A stretch of DNA of 64,000 bases from Myxococcus landrumus. Lineage in GTDB: Bacteria; Myxococcota; Myxococcia; Myxococcales; Myxococcaceae. The DNA lies in contig NZ_CP071091.1 in assembly GCF_017301635.1 (NCBI RefSeq), positions 6,150,001 through 6,214,000 of the forward strand, given 5' to 3'. Each line of letters opens with the position of its first letter. The stretch's first letter is position 1. The notes under the pieces are model-generated. The model was not told the origin of the DNA. It ran no database searches and was given only the letters and a program-made list of their open reading frames with translations. Positions 44,504-53,350 of the stretch are shown here, in pieces. Made by a program: the position numbers and the translations under genes.

Positions 44504-45658
44504 ATGCACAGGGTGGTATCGCGTGCCGTCGCGCTGATGCTGGTCGTGATTCCCGGACTCGTCGCGGCGCAGAGCTACGTCGACTCCCAGCCGTACGTCG
44601 TCGAGCCCTCGAAGTATCCCTTCGCCGTCTACACCCCTGGCACGCCGCTGGACGACGCGGTGCCCTGGGAGACCCACGTCGTCCCCTTCGTCCCCGGCGC
44701 CAGCTACTCGCCCGCCGAGGAGCACGCCATCCTCCAGGACGAGACGAACCGCACGGGAGGGCAGCTCCGCTACGACCTGGCGGACCACACCCACAACCTG
44801 GACATCGAGCAGGCCACGATTCCGGAGGCCTTCACGCACCAGGTCCCTCCGCCCATGGAAATCACGCCGTGGACCAACCCGGTGCAGACGTTCAACAAGT
44901 CCTATATCCGCACGGAGCGGTTCGGCAACGGGCTGTTCGGCGCGGGCTATCAGCTCAGCACCCTGCTCACCGCCGAGACAGCGACGGCCGTCGCGGACAA
45001 GAAGGTGGTGGCGGTGGCCGAGGGCAAGGTGTTCGCCACGGTGTTCTCGTCGGAGCATGACCTGGTGCGCGGGCGCGCCCATGTCGTGGGGCAGAACGGA
45101 GGCGAGAACAGCGGCCAGGCCGCGCTCTACGTGCTGGGACAGGAGGTCTGGTCCACCAGCCTGCAAGCCGCGTATGCGCCGCCGCCGGTCAACTGGAGCC
45201 GCACGTTCTTCTCCGCCTCGAAGTCCTTCATGGTGGGCCCGGTGCCCATCACCGTGAAGGCCTCGCTCTCCGGCGGAGTGAAGATGGCGGTGAGTGGCGA
45301 GGTGAATCCCCTGGTGGCCCGGCTCTCCGCCACGCCGGGCGGCTGGTCCCACGTCACCGCGTCCGCCGCCGTGGACGTGGTCATCGTGGGCTTCGGCGTG
45401 GAGGGCAGCCTGGCCCTCATCAACGCCACCCTGCCCGCCTCGGGCGAGGTGCTCTGGCCCGTGTGCAACCTCGACTGGAAGCTCAAGACGGACCTGGACC
45501 TGAACACCCTCTCCGGCACGCTGAAGGCCTTCGCGCGCGTCCGGGTCCTCTTCTTCAAGAAGACCTGGTGGGTGACCATCGCCCAGTGGGCCGGCCTCAG
45601 CTACCAGAAGACCTTGTTCGGCGTGGAGGGCTCACAACCCCTTGGCATCTGTAGCTAG
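44504..45658 (+). CDS. Secreted protein of unknown family, partner candidate of the HEAT protein
   Basis: The 384-residue protein has a clean signal peptide (1-22, ending VAAQS) and a beta-rich mature part with repeated hydrophobic strands (VVAVAEGKVFATVFS, GVKMAVSGEVN, LIVGFGVEGSLALI-like VVIVGFGVEGSLALI). No catalytic motif or family recognised. TCGGAGG lies upstream of the ATG at 44504. Its place directly after the lipid-transfer-like gene suggests a two-gene unit; if the upstream protein carries lipid, this could be an envelope acceptor or shell. Confidence 0.7.
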   Translation: MHRVVSRAVALMLVVIPGLVAAQSYVDSQPYVVEPSKYPFAVYTPGTPLDDAVPWETHVVPFVPGASYSPAEEHAILQDETNRTGGQLRYDLADHTHNLDIEQATIPEAFTHQVPPPMEITPWTNPVQTFNKSYIRTERFGNGLFGAGYQLSTLLTAETATAVADKKVVAVAEGKVFATVFSSEHDLVRGRAHVVGQNGGENSGQAALYVLGQEVWSTSLQAAYAPPPVNWSRTFFSASKSFMVGPVPITVKASLSGGVKMAVSGEVNPLVARLSATPGGWSHVTASAAVDVVIVGFGVEGSLALINATLPASGEVLWPVCNLDWKLKTDLDLNTLSGTLKAFARVRVLFFKKTWWVTIAQWAGLSYQKTLFGVEGSQPLGICS

Positions 45659-45662
45659 GTGA

Positions 45663-47819
45663 CTAGAGCCCTGGACGTACGACTTCGCCCTGTGGGAAGG
45701 CGGCGTTCAGGGCCACGCGGAACGTGGTGCCCACGCCCACCGACGACTCGACGGAGATGTGTCCGCCGAGCGCGGTGACGATGGTGTCGCAGATGGACAG
45801 GCCCAGACCCGTTCCCAGCCCCGCGGACTTGGTGGTGAAGAACGGGTCGAAGATGCGGCGCAGGTGCTCCGGAGGGATGCCCCCGCCGGTGTCCCGCACC
45901 TCCACCAGCACCCGCGAGCCCTCGTCGGGCCGCGTGGTGATGCGAATCTCGTTCGTCTCGGACTGCCCTTCCTCGATGGCGTGCGCGGCGTTGATGACCA
46001 GGTTGAGGAACACCTGGAACAGCTTGCCCTCGTTGCCGCGCACCTGCGGCACCGTGCCGTAGGTCTTCACCAGCCGCGCCCGGGGACGCACCTCGCTGGC
46101 CGCCATCTGAATCACCGAGTCCAGCACGCGGTGCACGTCCACCGGCTCCTCGCGGGTCTCCTCCACGCGGGAGAAGACGCGCAGCTGGCGGACAATCTGC
46201 CGCATGCGCTCGGCGCCCTCGCGGGCGTCATCCAGCACCTGACGGCACTCCACCATGTCGTCGGGAGACAACGGCCGCGCGCGCGGGCCCAGCGTGGAGT
46301 GGAGGTACTCCAGGTTGGACAGCACGTAGGCGAGCGGGTTGTTCAGCTCATGCGCGATGCCGGCGGCGAGCAGGCCCATGGAGGCCATGCGGTCGGCGAG
46401 CATCATCTGCGCCTGGGTGCGCTTTCGCTCCGTGTAGTCGCGCGCGATGGTCACCCACGCGGGCGCGCCGTCGAACACGACGGCCAGCGTCACCAGGTCC
46501 GCGACCACTGTCTCACCGTCGCGACGCACCAGCGGCACTTCCACCGCGCGCGCCGCCCGCTTCCCCTCCAGCGCATGCCCCAGGTAGAGCTGGGCCGCGC
46601 TCCGGTCCTCCTCGCGCACCAGCTCCAGCACGTGGCGACCCACCATCTCCGAGGCGTCGCGGTAGCCCAGGTACTGCACCAGCGCGGGGTTCACCGACAA
46701 CAACACCCCGTCCCCCACGTGCACCATCACCGGGTCCGGGAAGGCCTCGATGAGCAGGTGGACGCCCGCCTCGGTGCGCCGGAGCGTCGTCTCCGTGCGC
46801 ACGCGCAGCGCCTGGTCCGTGCGCTGCTCCAGCGCCAGCGACAGCGTGCCCGCCGCGCCCGACAGCAGGTTCACCTCGATGGGGCCCCAGGGCCGCGCCT
46901 CCCGGCAGTTGTCGAAGCCGATGACACCGAAGAGCTGCCCGTGCACATGCACCGGCAGGAGCAGCACGGAGCGGACGCCCTGCGCTTCCAGCATGGGCGC
47001 CAGGATGGGCGTGAAGCCTCGGGGCAGCGCCTGCACGGGCTCGCCGCGCATCAGCGCCGCGGACTGCTCCGGCAGCAGGGCCTCCATGAACGGCAGGCCG
47101 TGCATGTTCGGGTCCTCCAGGTTGGGAGGAATCCCCGGCTCGCACCACTCCGCGCGCTGCGAGGCCAGCAGCACGCCGTCCGGGCCGTAGTGCATCTCGA
47201 ACACGTAGACGCGGCTGGCGGCGGAGACGCGGCCCAGGGGCTCCACCACGGAGGCATACAAGTCCCGGGGGAACTGGTGCGGCATCATCCGCCGCTGGAC
47301 CTCCACCATCGTCTCCAGGTACCGCTCGCGGGTCGCGACGGCTTCCTCGGCGCGGCGGCGCGAGTCGATGTCCAGCAGCGAGCCCACCACCTCCCCGGGC
47401 TCTCCGGGCACACCGCGCGCGGCCAGCACCACCCAGCGCGCGTCATCCCCCACGGCCAGGCGAATCTCGCGGCGCGCTTCGGGTATCTGCTGCCCGGCCA
47501 CCGACTCCAGCAGCACTCGCGCCGCGGCGCGGTCCACCGGGTGCACGGCCTCCACCAGCAGGTGCCCGTGAAACACCGCGCCCAGCGAGCCCGTCAGTCG
47601 CTCCCAGCCCGGGCCCAGGTAGGTGATACGTCCCTGGGCGTCGAGCTGAAACACCACCTCGCTCAGCAGCCCCTCCAATACCTGGAGCCGCCGCGCCATC
47701 GACGCCGCGCTGTCCGGGGATGATGACGACGCACCACGGGAGGACAGGCCACCCGCGCTCGTCTCGGGAACCGGTACCGGGGACTCGACCTGCCCCACGT
47801 CCCGCCGCTCGTCTGCCAC
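45663..47819 (-). CDS. PAS-GAF-PAS sensor histidine kinase
   Basis: A 718-residue cytoplasmic kinase. PAS1 about 40-160 (FQLDAQGRITYLGPGW), GAF about 175-350, PAS2 about 370-490 (IEAFPDPVMVHVGDGVLLSVN), HisKA with the phospho-histidine in GIAHELNNPL near 490, and a HATPase domain with NLVINAAHAI, DTGGGIP, FDPFFTTK and GTGLGLSI. No transmembrane helix. The GTG at 47819 was chosen because AGGAGG lies 6 nt upstream; the frame extends to 47906 but without a site. No response regulator gene is adjacent, so it is an orphan kinase, common in myxobacteria. Confidence 0.92.
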   Translation of the reverse strand: MADERRDVGQVESPVPVPETSAGGLSSRGASSSSPDSAASMARRLQVLEGLLSEVVFQLDAQGRITYLGPGWERLTGSLGAVFHGHLLVEAVHPVDRAAARVLLESVAGQQIPEARREIRLAVGDDARWVVLAARGVPGEPGEVVGSLLDIDSRRRAEEAVATRERYLETMVEVQRRMMPHQFPRDLYASVVEPLGRVSAASRVYVFEMHYGPDGVLLASQRAEWCEPGIPPNLEDPNMHGLPFMEALLPEQSAALMRGEPVQALPRGFTPILAPMLEAQGVRSVLLLPVHVHGQLFGVIGFDNCREARPWGPIEVNLLSGAAGTLSLALEQRTDQALRVRTETTLRRTEAGVHLLIEAFPDPVMVHVGDGVLLSVNPALVQYLGYRDASEMVGRHVLELVREEDRSAAQLYLGHALEGKRAARAVEVPLVRRDGETVVADLVTLAVVFDGAPAWVTIARDYTERKRTQAQMMLADRMASMGLLAAGIAHELNNPLAYVLSNLEYLHSTLGPRARPLSPDDMVECRQVLDDAREGAERMRQIVRQLRVFSRVEETREEPVDVHRVLDSVIQMAASEVRPRARLVKTYGTVPQVRGNEGKLFQVFLNLVINAAHAIEEGQSETNEIRITTRPDEGSRVLVEVRDTGGGIPPEHLRRIFDPFFTTKSAGLGTGLGLSICDTIVTALGGHISVESSVGVGTTFRVALNAAFPQGEVVRPGL

Positions 47820-47948
47820 TTCGACCTCCTGCGCCCACGGTCGGGGGGGCCAGAACCCTGTCCAATGACCCCGTGCCCCTCCTGTGGCGACGTCGGATTC
47901 CAGCATAGAACCGGCGAATGTCGGGAAGTCAATGAAGGCGGAGAAAGT

Positions 47949-48608
47949 TCACCCTTGGTCCTCGGGTTCCCACCCGCCCGGAAAACCCGAACGAGGGCGC
48001 TCTCGACGGTCTCCGAGCACGCGGGCGGGCACTCCGCCGACGATGGCCCACGGGGGCACATCCCGCGTCACCACCGCGCCCATGGCCACCACGGCGTGGT
48101 CTCCGACGGTGACGCCGTCCGTCACGCCCGCGTTGGCACCTATCCACACATCGGCTCCCACGGTGATGCCGCGAGATGTCACAGGCTGCTCACGCACGGG
48201 GCGGTCCGGCGCGAGGCCGTGGTCGAAGGCATAGAGGGTGGCGCCGGTGGCGATACGTGAGCCCTCGCCGATACGGATGCCGCCCGCACCGCCATCCAGG
48301 CTCACCCGGGCATTGAGGCTCACGCGAGGGCCCAGGACGACAGGGCCGTGGACGAAAGCGTCCGCGGCGATGCTACAGCCAGGGCCGATGACGACGGAGC
48401 GGCCGGGCTCGGCGAAGACGCGGGCCTCCGGGGCGATGAAACATCCCTCCGCGATTTCAACCGTCTCCAGGTCGCGCAGGCGCTGTTGCACCTCGCGCTG
48501 CCAGGCCTCGGCCCACTCGCGGTGGCGCGGCTTGAGGGAGAAGTAGAGCCACGGCATCCAGGAGAGCCGCAGCTTGTGTTGCTCACGACGAAGTGCGTCC
48601 AGGTCCAC
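47949..48608 (-). CDS. Hexapeptide-repeat acyltransferase
   Basis: The 219-residue protein folds mostly as a left-handed beta-helix: hexapeptide units (VVIGPGCSI, ARVSLDG, IRIGEGSRI) and the LacA/NodL-type end ITVGADVWIGANAGVTDGVTVGDHAVV with AIVGGVPARV. Such enzymes move an acetyl or acyl group from acetyl-CoA to sugars or amino sugars. The N-terminal 50 residues are helical. Starts at GTG 48608. It follows the HDAC-like gene by 37 nt on the same strand, possibly one transcript. Substrate unknown. Confidence 0.88.
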   Translation of the reverse strand: MDLDALRREQHKLRLSWMPWLYFSLKPRHREWAEAWQREVQQRLRDLETVEIAEGCFIAPEARVFAEPGRSVVIGPGCSIAADAFVHGPVVLGPRVSLNARVSLDGGAGGIRIGEGSRIATGATLYAFDHGLAPDRPVREQPVTSRGITVGADVWIGANAGVTDGVTVGDHAVVAMGAVVTRDVPPWAIVGGVPARVLGDRRERPRSGFPGGWEPEDQG

Positions 48609-48645
48609 GGTGTCTGCCTACCATGCCCATGTGGGGTGACGTGTT

Positions 48646-50394
48646 TCAGTGGCGCGGCTCCACGGTGAAGAGGCAGCGCTCCCGTTCGGCGGCGATGGCG
48701 TCGGTGTCGAGCGGCTGGGGCTCCAGGCGCAGGACCATGTCGGCGGGCTCCCAGCGGTAGGGCTCGCCATTGAGGAGGACCCGGCTGTCGGCGACGGCGC
48801 GGGTGGCCTCCAGCAGGGGGAGCTGGGAGAGGTCTCTCATCAGGGCCTCGAAGCGGCCTTGTCTCGTGGGGTCCACGAAGCGGAAGCGGGCTCGGGCCAC
48901 CACGGAGAGGTGGTACCACATGGGACGGAACGCGACGCCGGCGAGCTCCAGTCGTCGGGCCATCAGCACGAACATCTCGGTGGCCTCGCGCGCCAGGCCC
49001 AGGCCGGGGACCTCCTGGCCGGGGAGCTGGGGGCGGCGCTCGCTGAAGCGCGCGCGCGGGTGGCGCAGGCTGAGCCAGTTGACGAAGAAGTACGGCTCGT
49101 CGGCGATGGTGCGGCGCTCCACGACGACGTCGACGAGGAGGTGCTCTTGTCCTCCGGCCCGGCCGAGCACCTTGATGCGGTCTCCGGCGCCGGTGGCGTT
49201 CACCTCGACGCGAGGGCGGCTGTAGCCCAGGCGCTCCACCTGCCACAGGAGGCCATAGCGGAAGAGCGCGTACTCCAGCGCCTGCGCCGTGTAGTAGCCG
49301 AGCACGCGGGGCTGCGGGTCTCCGCCCAGGCCGAGCGAGCCTTCGAGGTCCTCGAGGGTGATGGTGATTTCGTCGAGCGGCGCGCCTTCCCGCACGAGCA
49401 GGCGGGAGATGCGGCGGTAGCGGGCGCTCAGCGGGTCATAGCGCTCCTTGATGCGACGGCCGCCCATGCCGGAGAGCACGAGGACGGTGCCGGCGAAGAG
49501 CTTCCAGGAGTCGGCGTGGTAGCCGCCTCCGGGGAGCCAGACGCTGGGGACTCCGCGAAGGGCGTCGGCGATGAGCTGGTCGCGGCGGCGCGCGCCTTCC
49601 ACCGAGAGCCCCACGCGGCCGAAGCGGTCTCCGGCGAGGACGTCTCCGCCCGCGATGACGAAGGCGAGGTCGGCCTTGGGCATGCGCGACAGGAGGGCCC
49701 GGAGGTGCGCGAGGTAGTCGTCGTCGGAGGTGCCGTCGGGGACGCGCGTCTCGTCGACACCTTCGGGGAGTGAGCCCCAGTCGCTGCCGGAGAGAGAGCC
49801 AATCCAGACCTTGGGGTTGCCGGCGAGACACTCGGCGGTGCCATCGGGCGGGTGGGCGTCGAGGTCGAGGACAACGGTCTGCCCTTCGAAGCCATCGGAC
49901 TGGAGGGAGGCGAGCGCCACGGCGATGTCGTTGACGGCGCAGAAGCCTCCGCCGCGTCCGGGGGCGGCGTGGTGGAAGCCGCCGGCCATGTTGACGACGG
50001 GGCCTCGGCGGCCGAAGGCGAGGCGTGCGGCGCCGAGGGTGCCTCCGCAGACGAGGCGAACGTTGGACAGGAGCGTGTCGACCGGGACTTCGGACGGGTC
50101 CACGGCGTAGATGCGCGCGAGGGTCTCCGGGCGGCCGAGGGATTCGAGGTAGGCGGCGTCGTGGACGCGGGAGAGCTCGGCGTAGCTCACGGGGCGGGGC
50201 CGGTAGACGTCGGCGGGGCGGACGACGTGCTTCTCGAGGAGGTACCAGGTGGTGAAGTCGACGCCGCGGGGCTCGACGCCGACGGTGTTCTCGATGCCGG
50301 TGAGCGGGAGGCGGTAGGCCTCATCGTAGAAGATGGGGACGAACTCGGTTCGCAGCGCGGGGAACCATCGGCGCAACCAACTCCACACGCTCAT
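48646..50394 (-). CDS. Histone-deacetylase-superfamily protein with extra C-terminal domain
   Basis: A 582-residue protein. The first 320 or so residues are an arginase/deacetylase-fold HDAC-like domain: GGFHHAAPGRGGGFCAVND near 140, zinc site VLDLDAHPPDG near 173, AGGDVLAGDRFG near 252 and the catalytic tyrosine in PGGGYHADSW near 293. All key residues appear present. The C-terminal 260 residues (LEYALFRYGLLWQVER, GQEHLLVDVVVERR, WYHLSVVARARFRFVDP) are not part of known HDACs and are not recognised. Bacterial homologs deacetylate acetoin-pathway proteins or polyamines. No signal peptide. Confidence 0.87.
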   Translation of the reverse strand: MSVWSWLRRWFPALRTEFVPIFYDEAYRLPLTGIENTVGVEPRGVDFTTWYLLEKHVVRPADVYRPRPVSYAELSRVHDAAYLESLGRPETLARIYAVDPSEVPVDTLLSNVRLVCGGTLGAARLAFGRRGPVVNMAGGFHHAAPGRGGGFCAVNDIAVALASLQSDGFEGQTVVLDLDAHPPDGTAECLAGNPKVWIGSLSGSDWGSLPEGVDETRVPDGTSDDDYLAHLRALLSRMPKADLAFVIAGGDVLAGDRFGRVGLSVEGARRRDQLIADALRGVPSVWLPGGGYHADSWKLFAGTVLVLSGMGGRRIKERYDPLSARYRRISRLLVREGAPLDEITITLEDLEGSLGLGGDPQPRVLGYYTAQALEYALFRYGLLWQVERLGYSRPRVEVNATGAGDRIKVLGRAGGQEHLLVDVVVERRTIADEPYFFVNWLSLRHPRARFSERRPQLPGQEVPGLGLAREATEMFVLMARRLELAGVAFRPMWYHLSVVARARFRFVDPTRQGRFEALMRDLSQLPLLEATRAVADSRVLLNGEPYRWEPADMVLRLEPQPLDTDAIAAERERCLFTVEPRH

Positions 50395-50568
50395 GCCCTG
50401 GACCTCGCGAGAGGAACTGGGGGGCGTGAAGAGGAGCGGAGCGAGGGACGGCGCACGGGGCCGCGACTTTCGCGCAGCGGGCGGCGGGTGGGGGCTTTTT
50501 CGTCAGGGGAAGGTGACGCGAAGGTCGCTTCCTCGGCGGTCCGGCCACCAGGGCGCCCGGCTGGACGA

Positions 50569-50991
50569 TTACTTCTGGACGGAGAGGATGCGGCTTCGGG
50601 CCACGTCCACGGCGTAGACGACGGGCGTGTCGGAGCGGACAGGCCCTGGGAGGTCGCGGCAGGCGCTCTCGCGCGGCGAGAAGCTGACGAAGACGACGCC
50701 TTCGTTGGAGCCCGGGACCGCCGTCACGTCGTAGGCGTCACGGCGCGAGGCACAGAGCTCCATCGGGCTCGCGTCACTCAGGGGCGTGTGTCCGAGCGGG
50801 AGGAAATCATCCATGGCCAGGGACACGGCCGCGGCGATGGGGCCGGAGAGGACCTGCTGTCCCTCCGTGGGAAGGGCCACGGGGAACTTGTAGTGCGCGG
50901 CTTCCTCGGGCGGCGCCTTCTCCGGCCGGGACAGCGCACACCCTTGCAGCAACCAGAGCAAGCCCAGCAACACCGTCCCACTGCGCTTCAT
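50569..50991 (-). CDS. Small lipoprotein of unknown function
   Basis: A 140-residue lipoprotein: signal TVLLGLLWLLQGC with Cys18 as the lipidation site, then a short alpha/beta domain ending DTPVVYAVDVARSRILSVQ. GGAGG sits before the ATG at 50991, which decides the start over MAHGG upstream. It is encoded 17 nt after the PAP2 phosphatase gene, apparently in the same operon. No family recognised. Confidence 0.7.
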   Translation of the reverse strand: MKRSGTVLLGLLWLLQGCALSRPEKAPPEEAAHYKFPVALPTEGQQVLSGPIAAAVSLAMDDFLPLGHTPLSDASPMELCASRRDAYDVTAVPGSNEGVVFVSFSPRESACRDLPGPVRSDTPVVYAVDVARSRILSVQK

Positions 50992-51008
50992 GCGTCCTCC
51001 GTGTGCCA

Positions 51009-51734
51009 TCACTCCACCACGCGGTGGGTTTCTTCGCGAAGCGCGGGGCTGCGCTGTCGCAAGGCGCGTGCGGTCAGCGCGGTCAGCAGGGCCCAGGCGA
51101 GTCCCGCCACCCAGCCTCCCAACACGTCCGTGGGGTAGTGCACGCCCAGGTACACCCGCGTCAGTCCCACCAGGAGCGGGAGCATCAACGCCACCGTGAG
51201 GATGTATGCCTTCAGCCGCCGGGGCTCCGCGAGCTGCGCCAACAGCCCTCCCAGCGTGAGGTACACAATCGCTGACAACATCGCGTGCCCGCTCGGGAAG
51301 CTCGTCGACACCACGTGCTGGAGATGCGGCACCACCGATGGCCGAGGCCGCGCGAACAGATGCTTCAGCCCCCCGTTCAACAGCGTCCCGCCCACCGTCG
51401 CCACCAGGACCAGCAACACCGTCCGGTAGCGCCTCGCCAGCAACAAGAAGCCCAGCACCGCCAGCGTCACCAGCAACAACACCGGCGCGCCCCCCAGTGA
51501 CGTCACGTCCTCCGCCATCGGACGCAGCCACCAGGGGCCTCGCGGCACCGACAGGTCTCCAGGGCTGCGCATCGCTCGCAACACCCGCTCGTCGAAGTCC
51601 TGCGTCTCCCCCTCTGTCACCTCGTCCGACAGCGCAATGAACCCCAGGCAGCACACCAACAGCAACAGCAGCATCCCGTAGAGCCGCGTCACCGCCACGT
51701 GCCGCCCAGACATCCGCGCCCAGAGTCCCCGCAT
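51009..51734 (-). CDS. PAP2-type membrane phosphatase
   Basis: A protein of about 241 residues with five or six membrane helices and the three phosphatase motifs: KHLFARPRPS near 128, SFPSGHAM near 147 and TRVYLGVHYPTDVLGG near 196. PAP2 enzymes dephosphorylate lipid phosphates such as phosphatidic acid or undecaprenyl pyrophosphate on the outer face of the membrane. The ATG at 51734 was chosen, but GTG/TTG codons up to 51767 are in frame and none has a clear ribosome site. First gene of the pair with the lipoprotein at 50569. Confidence 0.88.
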   Translation of the reverse strand: MRGLWARMSGRHVAVTRLYGMLLLLLVCCLGFIALSDEVTEGETQDFDERVLRAMRSPGDLSVPRGPWWLRPMAEDVTSLGGAPVLLLVTLAVLGFLLLARRYRTVLLVLVATVGGTLLNGGLKHLFARPRPSVVPHLQHVVSTSFPSGHAMLSAIVYLTLGGLLAQLAEPRRLKAYILTVALMLPLLVGLTRVYLGVHYPTDVLGGWVAGLAWALLTALTARALRQRSPALREETHRVVE

Positions 51735-51794
51735 ATCCGCGAGACTATGCCCTGGTGCTCTCACCAAGGCTCGCGTGTCCCTCGGAATCGAGCG

Positions 51795-52214
51795 CTATGG
51801 GCCCTGCTTCGGCGTCACCACCGCGAGCGAGACCTTCTCCGCCCCCGTGGCCTTCGCCAGCAGCATCACCTTCATCACGTCGCTGTAGGTCAACGACTGG
51901 TCCGCCTTCAGCAGCAACCGCCGCTTGGGGTCCGCGCGCATCGCATTCCGCAGCTTCGACTGGAAGTCCGCCTCATTCGCGGACACCTCCGACTCCACGA
52001 ACAGCTTCCGGTCCGGTGTCATGGAGAGAATCAGCGGATCCGGTCCGTCCTCCTCGGTCTGCTGAGCCTGGGGAAGCTCGACCTCCTTCCCCCGCTTCAT
52101 CATCGGCGTCACCACCATGAAGATGATGAGGAGCACCAACACCACGTCGACCAAGGGCGTGACGTTGATCTCACTCTTCATGCCCCCACGGCCACCGCCC
52201 ATCGACATACCCAT
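51795..52214 (-). CDS. ExbD/TolR family protein
   Basis: A 139-residue inner-membrane protein with a short cytoplasmic start, one helix (VDVVLVLLIIFMVVTPMM, about 22-40) containing the proton-path aspartate (NVTPLVDVVL), and a periplasmic domain ending in AKATGAEKVSLAVV. Such proteins pair with ExbB/TolQ to use the proton gradient. No ExbB/TolQ gene is in the window, so it must use a partner elsewhere; multiple ExbD copies are common in myxobacteria, some in gliding or outer-membrane transport machines. Confidence 0.9.
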   Translation of the reverse strand: MGMSMGGGRGGMKSEINVTPLVDVVLVLLIIFMVVTPMMKRGKEVELPQAQQTEEDGPDPLILSMTPDRKLFVESEVSANEADFQSKLRNAMRADPKRRLLLKADQSLTYSDVMKVMLLAKATGAEKVSLAVVTPKQGP

Positions 52215-52325
52215 GCGGCTGCTCCCTGTGCATAGAGACAGCCTCTTGAGTACACGGCCCTGCCCCCGCGTTGGCCGACACTCCGCCCACGCAGGGTCAT
52301 CGTTCCGTCATGCCGCGAGACCCGG

Positions 52326-52568
52326 CTACCGGGCGAACCGGAACCGTTCCTTCCCCGCACTTCCGAACGTGGCGCCCAGCACGCAGAAGACGTGCAGCAC
52401 GATTCCGGGGAAGAAGAGCATCCAGTAGCCCACGCCCACGAAGCAGAACCACAGGATGGCCCGGATGAGGTGCCCCTTGTAGAGCTGCCCCAACCCCGGG
52501 AAGAAGAGCGACAGCAAACCCGCGACGATGGGGTTGAACGAGCGCTCATGGACGATTTCGCGCGACAT
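52326..52568 (-). CDS. Small TM2-domain membrane protein
   Basis: The 80-residue protein matches the TM2 domain (FNPIVAGLLSLFFPGLGQLYKGH, then two hydrophobic helices with WFCFVGVGYWMLFFPGI). The GGAGG 5 nt before the ATG at 52568 decides the start over one four codons upstream. Often linked to kinase or envelope genes; its function is unknown. Confidence 0.82.
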   Translation of the reverse strand: MSREIVHERSFNPIVAGLLSLFFPGLGQLYKGHLIRAILWFCFVGVGYWMLFFPGIVLHVFCVLGATFGSAGKERFRFAR

Positions 52569-52630
52569 ACCGACCTCCATTTCCCTGCATCTAAATGCAG
52601 GCGGGGGACTGCGAAAGTCCCGCCTGTTCC

Positions 52631-53350
52631 TCAGGGACCCAGCCGGACAGGCGTCTCCGGCGCCAACACCATCCCATCCAACACGCCGTACGCATAGGCC
52701 GTCGCGAACACATAGGCGCCCACCAGGTACGTCACGTTGAGCGTCCGCGCCTTGCCCGCATCACTCGCGCTGTAACGCCCGTCCGCCCCTCGCATCGACA
52801 ACGACGTCCCCAGCGAGACCCCCGCCACCGCGAGCCCCACCCCCTGCGTCACCGCCATCACCGTCCCCATCCGCGAACGCCCGTGCTTGAAGTGTCCGAT
52901 TCCCAGCGGAGCCAGGTACCAGGCGCGCGTGAGGGTGGGCACTGCGGCGTCCTTCGGAACCAGGTCGACCCGCGGCGTGGGAGGAGGCACCAGGCGAGGA
53001 CGACGCTCCGCGCGCAGCTCCGCGATGCGCGCTTGATGCCGCGTGCGGGCTCGCCCCACGAAGGCGAGGAAGTCTGGCGGGTACAGCAGCGGGTCCACGC
53101 CCAGGTCCTCATGCACCGCGAACGCACGCACCACCTCGTCCTCGGCGCGCGCGTTCTCCTCCTGCGCGTGATAGGTGGCCGCGAGCAGCAGGTGCCCCTC
53201 CGCCTCCAGCGCCTCTCCCTCCAGCTTCAGCGGATAGAGCAGCGACTCCAGCTCCGCGCGCGCCTGGGTCAGCTCCCCGGACTGGTAGGCGCTCCGAGCG
53301 CCATCGAGGGGCGAGGCGGCGAGCGCCACCAACAACCACGCCGCCCCCAT
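52631..53350 (-). CDS. Membrane/periplasmic partner protein of the PEGA kinase
   Basis: A 239-residue protein with a signal peptide or anchor (GAAWLLVALAAS), a helical N-terminal half with TPR-like pattern (SAYQSGELTQARAELESLLY, HLLLAATYHAQEENARAEDE) and two hydrophobic segments near 165 and 210. The ATG overlaps the stop of the PEGA kinase gene (53350), so the two are translationally coupled and probably work together. No family recognised. Confidence 0.75.
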   Translation of the reverse strand: MGAAWLLVALAASPLDGARSAYQSGELTQARAELESLLYPLKLEGEALEAEGHLLLAATYHAQEENARAEDEVVRAFAVHEDLGVDPLLYPPDFLAFVGRARTRHQARIAELRAERRPRLVPPPTPRVDLVPKDAAVPTLTRAWYLAPLGIGHFKHGRSRMGTVMAVTQGVGLAVAGVSLGTSLSMRGADGRYSASDAGKARTLNVTYLVGAYVFATAYAYGVLDGMVLAPETPVRLGP

